This document shows, piece by piece, positions 1-8,199 of a stretch of DNA of 64,000 nt. Every line of letters begins with the position of its first letter. Positions within the stretch are counted from its first letter, which is position 1. Below the pieces are notes generated by a model, which was not told where the DNA came from, ran no database searches, and saw only the letters and a list, made by a program, of their open reading frames with translations. The translations under genes were made by a program, and so were the position numbers. Source of the stretch: Flavobacterium sp. 1355 (lineage in GTDB: Bacteria > Bacteroidota > Bacteroidia > Flavobacteriales > Flavobacteriaceae); contig NZ_JAFICC010000019.1 in the NCBI RefSeq assembly GCF_017833415.1, positions 42,766-106,765 on the forward strand, read 5' to 3'.

Positions 1-716
1 ACTTTTGATGCTTTGACTCTGGCAGGCATTTTGAAAGTTGCCGCAATTGTAAAAGTAGAATCAATTTTATATTGCGATCCCAGAGTTGCACGTAGTCCGT
101 TATAATCCGTTTTTTTATTAATTGCGGTAATCGAATTTGAAATTAAATAACTTCTGTCATCTGTGGTATTTCCGAACAGCAGCATAGCCGAAACCCCTAC
201 AGATAATTTTTTTCCAAATCGATATCCGTATGAAAAATCAAAATTATTTAATCCGCCTGAACCCTCAGCTGTTAAGTAATAATATTCCTGACTATCTGCA
301 ATTGGAAGTTTTAAGTTAGAAATTTTAAAAGCAGCACTTGAATAAGGCCTTAAAGCCACACTAAATCCGGAATTTTTGGTCACGGGAAAAGCAAAAGCAA
401 GATGTGAAAACTGAAAATTATTACGCTTTTCTGATCTTGAATTATTTTGATACGTGGTTGAAATCGCTTTTCCTCCAAGATCAAACATAAAATGGTTAAG
501 TGGCAAATATGCTAACGAAGCGGGATTTAGATTATTAATAAAACTATAGGATGGCAATGCAATTCCTGATGAGCCAATTGCCGGAAGTGAACCAAAATCT
601 GCATCGTATATACTTCCTAAACCGTACAAAGAATAAGGTGAGCTTGAAATACTTTGGGAAAATGAAGTGAGTGACATCAGAATGAAGAAACTCAAATAGA
701 TTATTTTGTTTTTCAT
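1..716 (-). CDS. Outer-membrane beta-barrel protein, partial (3' end outside window)
   Basis: The frame is open from the ATG at 714-716 to the window edge, about 238 codons. The translation begins MKNKIIYLSFFILMSLTSFS, a clear Sec signal peptide, followed by a motif PYSLYGLG and a stretch NNLNPASLAYLP. Later residues alternate polar and aromatic as in outer-membrane barrels. I recognise the general type (Bacteroidota outer-membrane protein) but not a named family. The start codon overlaps the stop of the DUF4270 gene by one base (TAATG), so the two are probably translationally coupled and may act together at the outer membrane. The C-terminus is not visible, so length and barrel type cannot be judged. 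Confidence 0.75.
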   Translation of the reverse strand, partial: MKNKIIYLSFFILMSLTSFSQSISSSPYSLYGLGSIYDADFGSLPAIGSSGIALPSYSFINNLNPASLAYLPLNHFMFDLGGKAISTTYQNNSRSEKRNNFQFSHLAFAFPVTKNSGFSVALRPYSSAAFKISNLKLPIADSQEYYYLTAEGSGGLNNFDFSYGYRFGKKLSVGVSAMLLFGNTTDDRSYLISNSITAINKKTDYNGLRATLGSQYKIDSTFTIAATFKMPARVKASK

Positions 717-2041
717 TAATATGATATATAATAAATTTTTAGTTGAATTTTATTGTTTACATGTTTTTGATCTCCTAAAACTATACGATTTACCGTTTTA
801 GAAATTCCCGGCAATGTCAGAACCAATGAAGATTTTGCATCGGCCGTTTTAAGCATTTCCTTTTGCAAAAAGTTACCTACAGAAAATGTGTAGCCTATGT
901 TTTCATTAAATTCATCGCTTTTTTTATTTAATATTCCGTATACATTTACTCCTGCAGAATTTACTAATGAGCTGCTGATTCTGTTTAAATTATCAGCAAC
1001 ATACACTTGTATTGAATCGGCTAAAGGATATTTTTCTGAATAAGAATTATTTACAGGTTTCAAAATCAATTGTGCATCTACAATTGCCCCTTTATCTGAA
1101 ATGTATTTTAACTGTTTTATGTTAGGAAAATCAATTCGACAGGCGACACCTGTTCCTGACTGAATAAATCCTTGCCGGTCGGTTAACATACTGGATAATT
1201 TACTATTTGAAACCGGAAGATTCTGAAGCAGTGTTCCTGTTTTGTCTGATGAAATAGAATTAAACTGTTTTGAGGGCTCACTAATTACAAAATCTATATA
1301 ATAAGACTTCTCTTCCTGACTTTGATATTTTGAGTAATACATCCTGATGACACTTGTGCTGGTATGAAAACCAATGACACTTGAGGAATTTGTTGTTGAT
1401 GGAACCAGAACGATTCCTTTAAAATATTCTGTAAAACTGGTAAAATCTGTAATTTCTCTTTTCTTGATTTTCTGAAAAATTTCTGCTCCAAAAACCGGGT
1501 CCATTTTTATATTAATTGAATCTTTTTCAGTAGGTCTTGGCTTATAAGAAATGGAGCCTAAACTTTCGGGACTATAGCTTAGAACAGAGTTGTTATAAAA
1601 ACTATCGTCATCTGTATTTGGTTTTATTTTCTGGAGAACTCTATAAATATCAATCTTCTGTACCTGCGTAGTATCTCCATAATAATAGTTATCATATTTT
1701 AAAATCATCGAGATTGAATCAAATACATAATTAACAGCTTCTGTGTCTGACCCTCCACTTAATAAGGAATAAGATTTTGCGCCTAATTGAAAATAACTGT
1801 CTGATTTTACTTTACCAAAAATAGGATCTTCGTAATTACCTATCAGAATCCTGCTTTGAGATGAAGTAACAAGTGAATCAAAATTTATTGTAGCCATATC
1901 TACAGTCACCGTATCAATCAGGATTACCTTATTATTTACAGCGAGATAATCAGAACCAACAACAAATTCGCCTGCGTCAGTGTCTGTCCCACATGAGAAT
2001 ATTGCAAAAGCAAAAAACAACATCAATATAAACTTATTCAT
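716..2041 (-). CDS. DUF4270 family lipoprotein
   Basis: A 441-residue protein. The N-terminus is a lipoprotein signal with the lipid cysteine at residue 17 (AIFSCG), followed by the acid-rich DTDAGEF stretch typical of surface or outer-membrane lipoproteins of Bacteroidota. The body, with phrases such as RILIGNYEDPIFGKVKSD near residue 65 and a C-terminal QLKIYY, resembles the DUF4270 family, which has no established function. It is the first gene of a two-gene unit with the downstream barrel protein (one-base overlap). A TAnnTTTG-type promoter lies just upstream. The family call is from recognition of the sequence style and is fairly confident; the role is unknown. Confidence 0.8.
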   Translation of the reverse strand: MNKFILMLFFAFAIFSCGTDTDAGEFVVGSDYLAVNNKVILIDTVTVDMATINFDSLVTSSQSRILIGNYEDPIFGKVKSDSYFQLGAKSYSLLSGGSDTEAVNYVFDSISMILKYDNYYYGDTTQVQKIDIYRVLQKIKPNTDDDSFYNNSVLSYSPESLGSISYKPRPTEKDSINIKMDPVFGAEIFQKIKKREITDFTSFTEYFKGIVLVPSTTNSSSVIGFHTSTSVIRMYYSKYQSQEEKSYYIDFVISEPSKQFNSISSDKTGTLLQNLPVSNSKLSSMLTDRQGFIQSGTGVACRIDFPNIKQLKYISDKGAIVDAQLILKPVNNSYSEKYPLADSIQVYVADNLNRISSSLVNSAGVNVYGILNKKSDEFNENIGYTFSVGNFLQKEMLKTADAKSSLVLTLPGISKTVNRIVLGDQKHVNNKIQLKIYYISY

Positions 2042-2055
2042 AATCCATTTTTGAA

Positions 2056-2063
2056 CAAATATA
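2056..2063 (-). promoter_or_regulatory. Putative -7 box for the DUF4270 operon
   Basis: The minus strand reads TATATTTG, matching the Bacteroidota TAnnTTTG consensus, 14 bases upstream of the DUF4270 start codon. No good -33 TTG is visible at the expected distance. Two 15-base near-identical direct repeats lie just upstream (2068-2082 and 2103-2117). Confidence 0.4.
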
Positions 2064-2067
2064 GACT

Positions 2068-2117
2068 GTGCTTTTTTGCACTACATAATAACATATACAG
2101 TCGCGCTTTTTTGAACT
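2068..2117. repeat. Pair of 15-bp imperfect direct repeats in an intergenic region
   Basis: GTGCTTTTTTGCACT at 2068-2082 and GCGCTTTTTTGAACT at 2103-2117 agree at 13 of 15 positions and are 35 bp apart. They sit between the divergent DUF4270 and barrel/kelch units, just upstream of the DUF4270 promoter. They could be an operator, but the motif is T-rich and may be chance. Confidence 0.35.
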
Positions 2118-2246
2118 GTGAATAGTAGAAAATCATCTATAACTTAATTATAGCCTTGAATACTTCATTCGACTTCAAAAAACGCGGTTTAGTCTATCAA
2201 AAACTACCATACATATATCTTCTTTTTTTTAAAACCATCAGCCTAC

Positions 2247-2254
2247 TACTTTTG
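2247..2254 (+). promoter_or_regulatory. Putative -7 box upstream of the barrel/kelch unit
   Basis: TACTTTTG fits TAnnTTTG and ends 16 bases before the ATG at 2271. The same 11-base string, TACTTTTGAGC, recurs upstream of the LytTR response regulator (5752-5762). No clear -33 element is seen. Confidence 0.45.
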
Positions 2255-2270
2255 AGCCAATAATTAAGTA

Positions 2271-3110
2271 ATGAAAAAACGATTTTTAATTTGTTCGGTT
2301 TTATCTGTTTCTTTTTTCGGAATGAAAGCTCAGGAAAAAATTTCTGCAGAGGTAAATATAAAAACGGAACCTACTGAGAAAATTAATTTTAATGAAACCA
2401 ATATTGGGTTTTTATTTCATAAAAAAATAAACTCAAACAGTACAATAACGAATACATTAACCTATTCGAATGTGAAGGTAAATTATGAATCAGGAAGTTT
2501 TGAGGTTTTTGAAAATCTAAATCAGTTGAATCAGATTCAGAATAAATTTGATTTTTCTTATACCGTTTCTGATAAGACAAAATTGAAATTGTCTGTCACA
2601 CCAACTGCTAATTTTCAGCAAAACTTAAACGCTTCTGACTTTACCATTTTAGGAAACTTTGAGTTTAGCCGGCAATTGGGGCCAAAAACAACAATTAATA
2701 TCGGTGCAGCAAGAACAAGTGTTTTTGGTTATCCCAAATTTTTACCGGTTTTATCTTTAGGCTATAAATTAAATGAGCAAAGCAATATTGTTATCGGATT
2801 TCCGGATTCAAAAATATCGTATTCCAACAATGTCAGGAACAAGTTTAGCCTGACGAATAGTTTTAATGGTAATTTTTATCATTTAGATTCTCAAAATCTG
2901 GATTATGATACCTCAAAAGTAATTGTATCACAAATGACTTCTGCTTTTGAATATGAAAGAAATATGGACAAAAACTGGTTTATAAATTTTAAAGCAGGAT
3001 ATGATTTCAATAAAAAATACATTCTGACCGACGATAACAATCATAAGGTTTATGACTTTAATATAAGCGACGGCTACATTCTAGGAATTGGGATCAAATA
3101 CAAACAATAA
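2271..3110 (+). CDS. Outer-membrane beta-barrel protein, possibly DUF6268-like
   Basis: A 279-residue protein with a Sec signal peptide (MKKRFLICSVLSVSFFGMKA, cleavage before QEK). The rest is a series of amphipathic strands and ends in a barrel-like YILGIGIKYKQ. I read this as a small outer-membrane barrel and suspect the DUF6268 group, but that assignment is from memory and uncertain. It is followed after 14 bases by the kelch lipoprotein gene on the same strand, so the two are very likely co-transcribed with the DUF4907 and histidine kinase genes. A membrane partner or sensor role for the surface kelch protein is inference only. Confidence 0.7.
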   Translation: MKKRFLICSVLSVSFFGMKAQEKISAEVNIKTEPTEKINFNETNIGFLFHKKINSNSTITNTLTYSNVKVNYESGSFEVFENLNQLNQIQNKFDFSYTVSDKTKLKLSVTPTANFQQNLNASDFTILGNFEFSRQLGPKTTINIGAARTSVFGYPKFLPVLSLGYKLNEQSNIVIGFPDSKISYSNNVRNKFSLTNSFNGNFYHLDSQNLDYDTSKVIVSQMTSAFEYERNMDKNWFINFKAGYDFNKKYILTDDNNHKVYDFNISDGYILGIGIKYKQ

Positions 3111-3124
3111 ATAAATTTAATATT

Positions 3125-4132
3125 ATGAATAATTTTAAAAAAGGAATATTATTCGCGGCACTGTTTTCGGGTTTGTTTTTTTCAGGCTGCAGCAACGATG
3201 ATGAAGATGATGAGTTAATTGGAAACTGGGTAAAAAAATCAGCATTTGACGGACCGGCAAGATCTAGCGCGACTAGTTTTGTTATTGGAGATTATGCTTA
3301 TATAGCAACCGGGTATACCGGAGACGTATATCTAAAAGATTTATGGGCTTATAATTCAAACGGGGATTACTGGGAGCAAAAGGCAGATTTTACAGGAATA
3401 GGGAGAAGTTCTGCGTCTAGTTTTGCCCTAAATAATAAGGGTTATGTTGGACTGGGGTATGACGGTACAAATAAACTTAAAGATTTTTATCAATATGATC
3501 CTGTTAGCAACAACTGGACACAAAAAACAGATTTTACCGGTACGGCAAGATATGCTGCTGTTGGTTTTCAGGCTGGTGGAAAGGCTTATTTTGGAACCGG
3601 TTATGACGGAAATTATTTAAAAGATTTTTATCAGTATGATGATCAGGCAAATACCTGGACACTGGTAAACGGTTTTAGTGGAAATAAAAGACGTAACGCT
3701 ACTGTTTTTGTTATTGACAATAAGGCCTATCTGGCAACTGGTGTAAATAATGGGGTTTATCAGGAAGATTTCTGGGAATTTAATCCTTCTACTGATGCCT
3801 GGACACGAAAAAGAGATATTGATAAGGATGAAGATGATGATGACTCTTACAATGATGATTATGCCATTGTTCGTTCTAATGCATCGAGTTTTACCATGAA
3901 TGGATTAGGTTATGTGGTAGGTGGGGAAAGTGTAAAAACAGTATGGGAATACAATCCGTCAACAGACATTTGGGTTGAAAGAACTCCGATGGAAGGTGCA
4001 ACAAGAACTGATGCTGTAGGTTTTGCTATTAATAACCGTGGTTTTTATATGTTGGGAAGAATAGGTACAACATATTTTGATGATGCATGGGAATTTAAAC
4101 CAACCGAGGAACAAAATGATGATGATAATTAA
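3125..4132 (+). CDS. Kelch-repeat lipoprotein
   Basis: A 335-residue lipoprotein. The signal ends at Cys22 (FFSGC), and the next residues, SNDDEDDE, fit the acidic export signal that sends Bacteroidota lipoproteins to the cell surface. From about residue 40 there are six or so kelch-type blades of 45-50 residues, each with a tripartite pattern such as R-S-S-A-T-S-F, Y-I-A-T-G-Y and F-Y-Q-Y-D-P-x-x-x-x-W. These should fold as a beta-propeller. One blade near residue 235 carries an acidic insert (DKDEDDDDSYNDDY), and the C-terminus is also acidic (EEQNDDDN), suggesting calcium or cation binding. Its stop codon overlaps the DUF4907 gene. The ligand is unknown; the neighbouring two-component genes suggest a sensory or regulated surface role. 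Confidence 0.85.
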   Translation: MNNFKKGILFAALFSGLFFSGCSNDDEDDELIGNWVKKSAFDGPARSSATSFVIGDYAYIATGYTGDVYLKDLWAYNSNGDYWEQKADFTGIGRSSASSFALNNKGYVGLGYDGTNKLKDFYQYDPVSNNWTQKTDFTGTARYAAVGFQAGGKAYFGTGYDGNYLKDFYQYDDQANTWTLVNGFSGNKRRNATVFVIDNKAYLATGVNNGVYQEDFWEFNPSTDAWTRKRDIDKDEDDDDSYNDDYAIVRSNASSFTMNGLGYVVGGESVKTVWEYNPSTDIWVERTPMEGATRTDAVGFAINNRGFYMLGRIGTTYFDDAWEFKPTEEQNDDDN

Positions 4133-4451
4133 TATTAAACGATTCTTCCGGGGTACAATCCGGAAGAATTTATTACTTGTTATTCTGATTTTACAATTTG
4201 CAGCTTGTTCCAACAATCAAACATTTAAGACGCAAACATTCAGAACAACATCAGGATGGGGTTATACAATTGCCTATAAAGGACAAATTATTATCAAACA
4301 ATCGGTTATCCCGGTAATTAATGATTCTAAAAGTTTTGCTACAAAAGAAGATGCCCAAAAACTGGCTGCACTGGTTGTAAAAAAACTCCGGCATAACATA
4401 TCGCCAACGGTAAATAAAAATGAATTAATTTTATTAAAAATAAAATTATAA
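4116..4451 (+). CDS. DUF4907-like lipoprotein
   Basis: About 111 residues from the first of three tandem ATG codons (4116, 4119, 4122); which one is used is not certain. A longer reading from 4077 would need a TTG start deep inside the kelch gene and is unlikely. The protein has a basic N-terminus, a hydrophobic run and a lipoprotein-type cysteine (LQFAACSNN). The body contains GWGYTIAYKGQIIIKQ and FATKEDAQKLAALVVKKL, which I associate with the small periplasmic DUF4907 family of unknown function. It overlaps the end of the kelch gene by 17 bases, and its stop is immediately followed by the ATG of the histidine kinase gene, so it is tightly coupled to both. An accessory sensing role is inference. 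Confidence 0.75.
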   Translation: MMMIINIKRFFRGTIRKNLLLVILILQFAACSNNQTFKTQTFRTTSGWGYTIAYKGQIIIKQSVIPVINDSKSFATKEDAQKLAALVVKKLRHNISPTVNKNELILLKIKL

Positions 4452-5555
4452 ATGAATATAGGCGCCATAAAAAATACAAGCTCAAATAAAATTCTGTTTC
4501 ATGTCATTATATGGGTATTCTTTATTTTGACTTCACTAATACAGTTTTACGAAAGTCCGTTTACAATAAATAATGATTTTTATGTACAGTGGTTTACAGG
4601 TATTATTTTATTTTATCTGAATTATTTTTATTTGGTTCCTACCCTGCTTTTAGAAAAAAAATACTGGCTTTATTTTGCTTTTGTACTGGCGCTTATTATT
4701 CTTTTTATGGTTATAAGGATGACCTATTTTATGCCGGAATTTAAGCCTGTCAGACATATCAATATGATGCCTCCCCGTGAGGATATGAAATTTATTTTGA
4801 AAGGTCACCGTGTCAGGGCTGTTATGGCGCGACAACCTTTATTTTTTAAAATTGGGCCTTCGCTTTTTTACATCCTTATTATTACAATTAGTGCTATTAT
4901 TAGAACACTAACTGAATTTTATAACAACCAACAAAACAAATTAATCGCGGAAACACACAGAACAAATACGGAATTAATTTATTTGCGAAAACAAACCAAT
5001 CCGCATTTTTTATTTAATTCCTTAAACAGTATTTACTCTCTGGCTCACAAGAAATCTGATTTGGTCCCTGATGCCATCGTAACATTATCAGAATTAATGC
5101 GCTACATGCTGTATGAAACAGATAATAAAACGGTGGCTTTAGAAAAAGAAATCAATTATATTCAGAATTATATTGAATTACAGAAGCTAAGGCTCAATAA
5201 CATAGAAGATATTTATATTAATGTTCATGGCGATACCAAAAATAAATTTATTGAACCTTTATTGCTCATTTCTTTTGTTGAAAATGCTTTTAAATATGGG
5301 ACCGATTATAAGGGAGCGGCACATATAAAAATTAAGATTACTATTTTCGAAAACACACTTGATTTCTGGATAGAAAATACAATTGAGAATTATGTAAAAG
5401 ATCCTGAAAATTCAGGAATTGGATTGGTAAATATTCAAAACAGACTTGATTTACTTTATCCGAATGCACACCAACTTACTATAACACAAGACAGTAAACT
5501 CTATCAGGTACATTTAAAATTAAATTTAGACAGTATTCAAACAGCAATAAATTAA
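4452..5555 (+). CDS. LytS/YehU-type sensor histidine kinase
   Basis: A 367-residue membrane kinase. Hydrophobic segments lie near residues 14-31, 45-62, 71-90 and 135-151. A short coiled linker follows, then the His_kinase (PF06580-type) dimerisation motif with the phospho-acceptor His185 in NPHFLFNSLNSIYSLA. The ATPase part shows the N-box FVENAFKYG and a G-box GIGLVNIQNRL. This family autophosphorylates and usually passes phosphate to a LytTR response regulator; one is encoded 241 bases downstream. There is no extracytoplasmic PAS or other sensor domain, so the signal is probably read by the membrane part, perhaps through the co-encoded lipoproteins. The ATG follows the DUF4907 stop codon with no gap. 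Confidence 0.92.
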   Translation: MNIGAIKNTSSNKILFHVIIWVFFILTSLIQFYESPFTINNDFYVQWFTGIILFYLNYFYLVPTLLLEKKYWLYFAFVLALIILFMVIRMTYFMPEFKPVRHINMMPPREDMKFILKGHRVRAVMARQPLFFKIGPSLFYILIITISAIIRTLTEFYNNQQNKLIAETHRTNTELIYLRKQTNPHFLFNSLNSIYSLAHKKSDLVPDAIVTLSELMRYMLYETDNKTVALEKEINYIQNYIELQKLRLNNIEDIYINVHGDTKNKFIEPLLLISFVENAFKYGTDYKGAAHIKIKITIFENTLDFWIENTIENYVKDPENSGIGLVNIQNRLDLLYPNAHQLTITQDSKLYQVHLKLNLDSIQTAIN

Positions 5556-5573
5556 CCTGATAGTTATGGATAG

Positions 5574-5684
5574 AAAAAATCATCCGAAAAGGTATTTTCC
5601 GGAATTGTACCATTAGCAACAGCTTCAAAATTTTATCCTGCTGATACAGAAGGAGCGATATACGTAGCCCCAGCGGTTTATTGA
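5574..5684 (+). pseudogene. Possible gene remnant between kinase and regulator genes
   Basis: The 37 sense codons from 5574 to a TGA at 5682-5684 read as plausible protein (SGIVPLATASKFYP then AIYVAPAVY), unlike typical AT-rich spacer. There is no start codon, and an in-frame TAG (5571-5573) precedes it. It may be the 3' remnant of a gene lost between the kinase and its regulator. I do not recognise a family, and chance coding potential cannot be excluded. Confidence 0.3.
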
Positions 5685-5751
5685 AAACGAATAATTTTAA
5701 CTAAACTGGTAATTTATGATAATTTTAAAACTTAATTTACTGGTTTCAAAT

Positions 5752-5759
5752 TACTTTTG
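5752..5759 (+). promoter_or_regulatory. Putative -7 box for the LytTR regulator gene
   Basis: TACTTTTG matches TAnnTTTG and lies 37 bases upstream of the ATG at 5797. The extended string TACTTTTGAGC is identical to the one at 2247-2257. Two ACTGGT hexamers upstream (5705-5710 and 5739-5744) are 34 bp apart. Confidence 0.45.
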
Positions 5760-5796
5760 AGCACCAAAAACAATTTAAGAATATAATCTCCAACAG

Positions 5797-6513
5797 ATGA
5801 AATGCGTAATTATAGACGATGAACCGTTAGCGGTTGAATTATTAGAAGATTTTGTCAAAAAGATAGATACACTTGAATTATTACACACTTTCAACAATGC
5901 TATAGACGCTGTTTCATTCATTAATCAGAATAATGTTGATCTGATCTTTTTGGATATTCAAATGCCACATTTTTCCGGAATTGAATTTTTGAATACCATT
6001 GATAAAAAACCGCTGATTATTTTTACAACTGCTTACTCAGACTATGCCGTAGAAGGTTTTAATCTTGGTGCTGTTGATTATCTGGTAAAACCTATACCTT
6101 TTCATCGTTTTCTAAAATCAGTAGTAAGAGCACAGCAAATTTCAAATCCTGCTGCCGTAATCCAGCCTGTAACAGAAAGCCCTGCAACTCCGGAATCTGA
6201 ACAGGATTTTATGTTTGTACGAGCTGAGTACGAAAATGTCAAAATGAATTTTTCGGATATTTTATTTATTGAAGGGTTGAAGGATTATGTAAAAATATAC
6301 ACAACCGATAATAAATTTACGCTTACCTTAATCAGTTTAATAAAACTGGAAAACTTGCTGTCTAATAAAGGGTTTTCAAGAATTCACAGATCTTATATCA
6401 TCAATATAAAACATGTAAAATCAATACAAAAAAATAAGGTGATGATTAGTGACAAAAGAATCCCGATTAGCGAAAGCTACAAAAGTGCTTTCTTCGAAAA
6501 AATAAATTTATAA
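5797..6513 (+). CDS. LytTR-family response regulator
   Basis: A 238-residue transcription factor. The receiver domain occupies about residues 1-115, with the acidic pair DD at 7-8, the phospho-acceptor Asp53 (LIFLDIQMP), a Thr in FTTAYSDYA and Lys in DYLVKPI. A linker rich in Pro, Ala and Glu (about 122-145) leads to a LytTR DNA-binding domain (about 147-238), with FIEGLKDYVKIY and FSRIHRSYIIN as landmarks. It is the natural partner of the LytS-type kinase encoded upstream. It appears to have its own promoter, sharing an 11-base string with the promoter of the upstream barrel/kelch unit, which would allow co-regulation. Targets are not known. Confidence 0.93.
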   Translation: MKCVIIDDEPLAVELLEDFVKKIDTLELLHTFNNAIDAVSFINQNNVDLIFLDIQMPHFSGIEFLNTIDKKPLIIFTTAYSDYAVEGFNLGAVDYLVKPIPFHRFLKSVVRAQQISNPAAVIQPVTESPATPESEQDFMFVRAEYENVKMNFSDILFIEGLKDYVKIYTTDNKFTLTLISLIKLENLLSNKGFSRIHRSYIINIKHVKSIQKNKVMISDKRIPISESYKSAFFEKINL

Positions 6514-6558
6514 TTTATTAAATCCCAAAATAAAAATTCCAAACTCTAAATGTTATCC

Positions 6559-6577
6559 AATTCCAGAATTTGGAATT
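6559..6577. repeat. Short inverted repeat between convergent genes
   Basis: AATTCCA (6559-6565) and TGGAATT (6571-6577) form a 7-bp stem with a 5-base loop. It lies between the response regulator and the convergent carbonic anhydrase-like gene. It lacks a long T run on either side, so it is a weak terminator at best. Confidence 0.35.
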
Positions 6578-6599
6578 TCTACATTAAGAATTTGAAAAT

Positions 6600-7112
6600 T
6601 TATTCCTTAAACCAGCCGGAATACATAACATAGTTATTAGAAATACGTTCGATCTCTCCCGCAAAATCAGACTGATCAATATCTTTTACTTTTTTTGCCG
6701 GAACTCCGGCATAAATACTTCCTGATTCTACCCTCGTATTCTGCGTTAGAACTGCTCCTGCTGCCACAATAGAGTTACTTTCTATCACACAGTTATCCAT
6801 AACAATTGCGCCCATACCAATTAAGACATTGTCATGCACAGTACATCCATGAACAATGGCATTATGGCCAATAGAAACGTTATTACCAATAATTGTCGGA
6901 TGTTTTTGATAAGTGCAGTGAATAATCGCACCATCCTGAATATTAACTTTACTTCCGATTTTAATGAAGTGAACATCACCGCGAATAACCGCGTTGAACC
7001 AAACACTGCAGGAATCTCCAAAAGTTACATCCCCAACAATAGTTGCATTTTCTGCCACATAACAATCCTCAGGAATTGCAGGTGATTTTCCGTTTACAGA
7101 TTTAATTAGCAT
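6600..7112 (-). CDS. Gamma carbonic anhydrase-like left-handed beta-helix protein
   Basis: A 170-residue protein of the YrdA/PaaY/CamH group. It is built of hexapeptide repeats (IVGDVTF, IIGNNV, SIGHNA, LIGMGA, IVAAGAV), which fold as a left-handed beta-helix trimer. The three zinc-binding histidines are His65, His83 and His88, spaced as in gamma carbonic anhydrases; Arg44, Asp46, Gln59 and Asp60 of the conserved RGD and IQDG motifs are also present. It lacks the acidic loop of true Cam, so CO2 hydration activity is uncertain, as for most of this subgroup. It lies 11 bases downstream of the PorP/SprF gene on the same strand and could be co-transcribed with it. Confidence 0.9.
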   Translation of the reverse strand: MLIKSVNGKSPAIPEDCYVAENATIVGDVTFGDSCSVWFNAVIRGDVHFIKIGSKVNIQDGAIIHCTYQKHPTIIGNNVSIGHNAIVHGCTVHDNVLIGMGAIVMDNCVIESNSIVAAGAVLTQNTRVESGSIYAGVPAKKVKDIDQSDFAGEIERISNNYVMYSGWFKE

Positions 7113-7123
7113 AAAATAAAGAT

Positions 7124-8113
7124 TTAATTAATAGCCGGGCAATTACAATCGTAACGCTCTTTTTTACAGAACAAATTGATTCCTAAAGTTAACTGATGAT
7201 AACCGCCTGTGTCAAATTTTACATCGCCCATGACTTGTGAGTAAGTATACGCAAACATAAAATTATTGTAATTTATACCCACAATAGGTGTTATATATTG
7301 TAATTTTTGAGATGATACTCCACTTCCGGTACTGTATTGTGCACCATCAAAACTTCTTCTGTAGGACAGAGCTGCCCATAAACTTCCAAAATCAAGATTT
7401 TTGTAGGCTTTCATATTTATATCAATTGATTTTTCTTTTGTCTGATCAAATAATTGAAATAAAACAGAGGGTTCCCATGTGATATTTTCACTTTTACCAA
7501 AAACATATCCGGCACTAAAAAGAAATTTTCTCAAATTATCATTTTCATAATCTGTATATAGCTCTCTTCTGGTTTCTAAAACACCCTGCACAGTTGCGTG
7601 TGCATAAAAATCAAGGTAATTGTAAGAAGCTCCAAAATCGACATTGAAATAAGAATCTTTTTGGATAGACCCAAAAACAATAGGATCAAAAGTTCCGCCA
7701 AATTGGGTCTCGTCTAACTGGTTTTGAATAACGCCACCACTGATACCAAATGAAAGCTGGTTCAAATCAACTTCATCGCGGGAAAACATAATATGGTGTG
7801 CGTAGGTAACCTTTACTCCTTTTTGAGAATGATATCCGTTTTTATCATTAAAAACAATAATTCCGGCACCGGATCTCTCTCCTAACCTTCCGTTAAAACT
7901 CAACGTTTGCAAAGAAGGTGCTTCATCCTGCCCAAACCATTGTTTTCTGGCCGTCAGTCTTATTTTTGCACAATTGGAAGCCCCCGCCATCGACGGATGT
8001 ATTAAGTAATAATTATCTGATAAATAATCTGAATAAACTGGAATTCCTTCTTGAGAATAGGAATAAAATGATGTTATCAAAAAAATAAAGAAAACCCTGA
8101 TCCTAAATCTCAT
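7124..8113 (-). CDS. PorP/SprF-family type IX secretion membrane protein
   Basis: A 329-residue protein with a signal peptide ending near SFYSYSQEG. Typical PorP/SprF features are the early phrase YLIHPSMAGASNCAKIRLTARKQW (residues about 36-59; only key residues matter: N/H-P-x-x-A-G and R-x-Q-W), a run of barrel strands, and a C-terminal GYHQLTLGINLF. SprF in Flavobacterium johnsoniae serves secretion of the SprB adhesin, and similar proteins usually sit next to the gene for a large cargo protein. Here no such adhesin gene is adjacent, so this may be a stand-alone family member. The C-terminal tail CKKERYDCNCPAIN holds three cysteines, which is unusual for a barrel end. Confidence 0.88.
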   Translation of the reverse strand: MRFRIRVFFIFLITSFYSYSQEGIPVYSDYLSDNYYLIHPSMAGASNCAKIRLTARKQWFGQDEAPSLQTLSFNGRLGERSGAGIIVFNDKNGYHSQKGVKVTYAHHIMFSRDEVDLNQLSFGISGGVIQNQLDETQFGGTFDPIVFGSIQKDSYFNVDFGASYNYLDFYAHATVQGVLETRRELYTDYENDNLRKFLFSAGYVFGKSENITWEPSVLFQLFDQTKEKSIDINMKAYKNLDFGSLWAALSYRRSFDGAQYSTGSGVSSQKLQYITPIVGINYNNFMFAYTYSQVMGDVKFDTGGYHQLTLGINLFCKKERYDCNCPAIN

Positions 8114-8199
8114 ATAGGTAATTTGTTTGAATATATTTTAAGACAATGCAATTTAGTACGATTAATTTGCGAAGAGTCTTAATTATTTTATTAAAAAAT

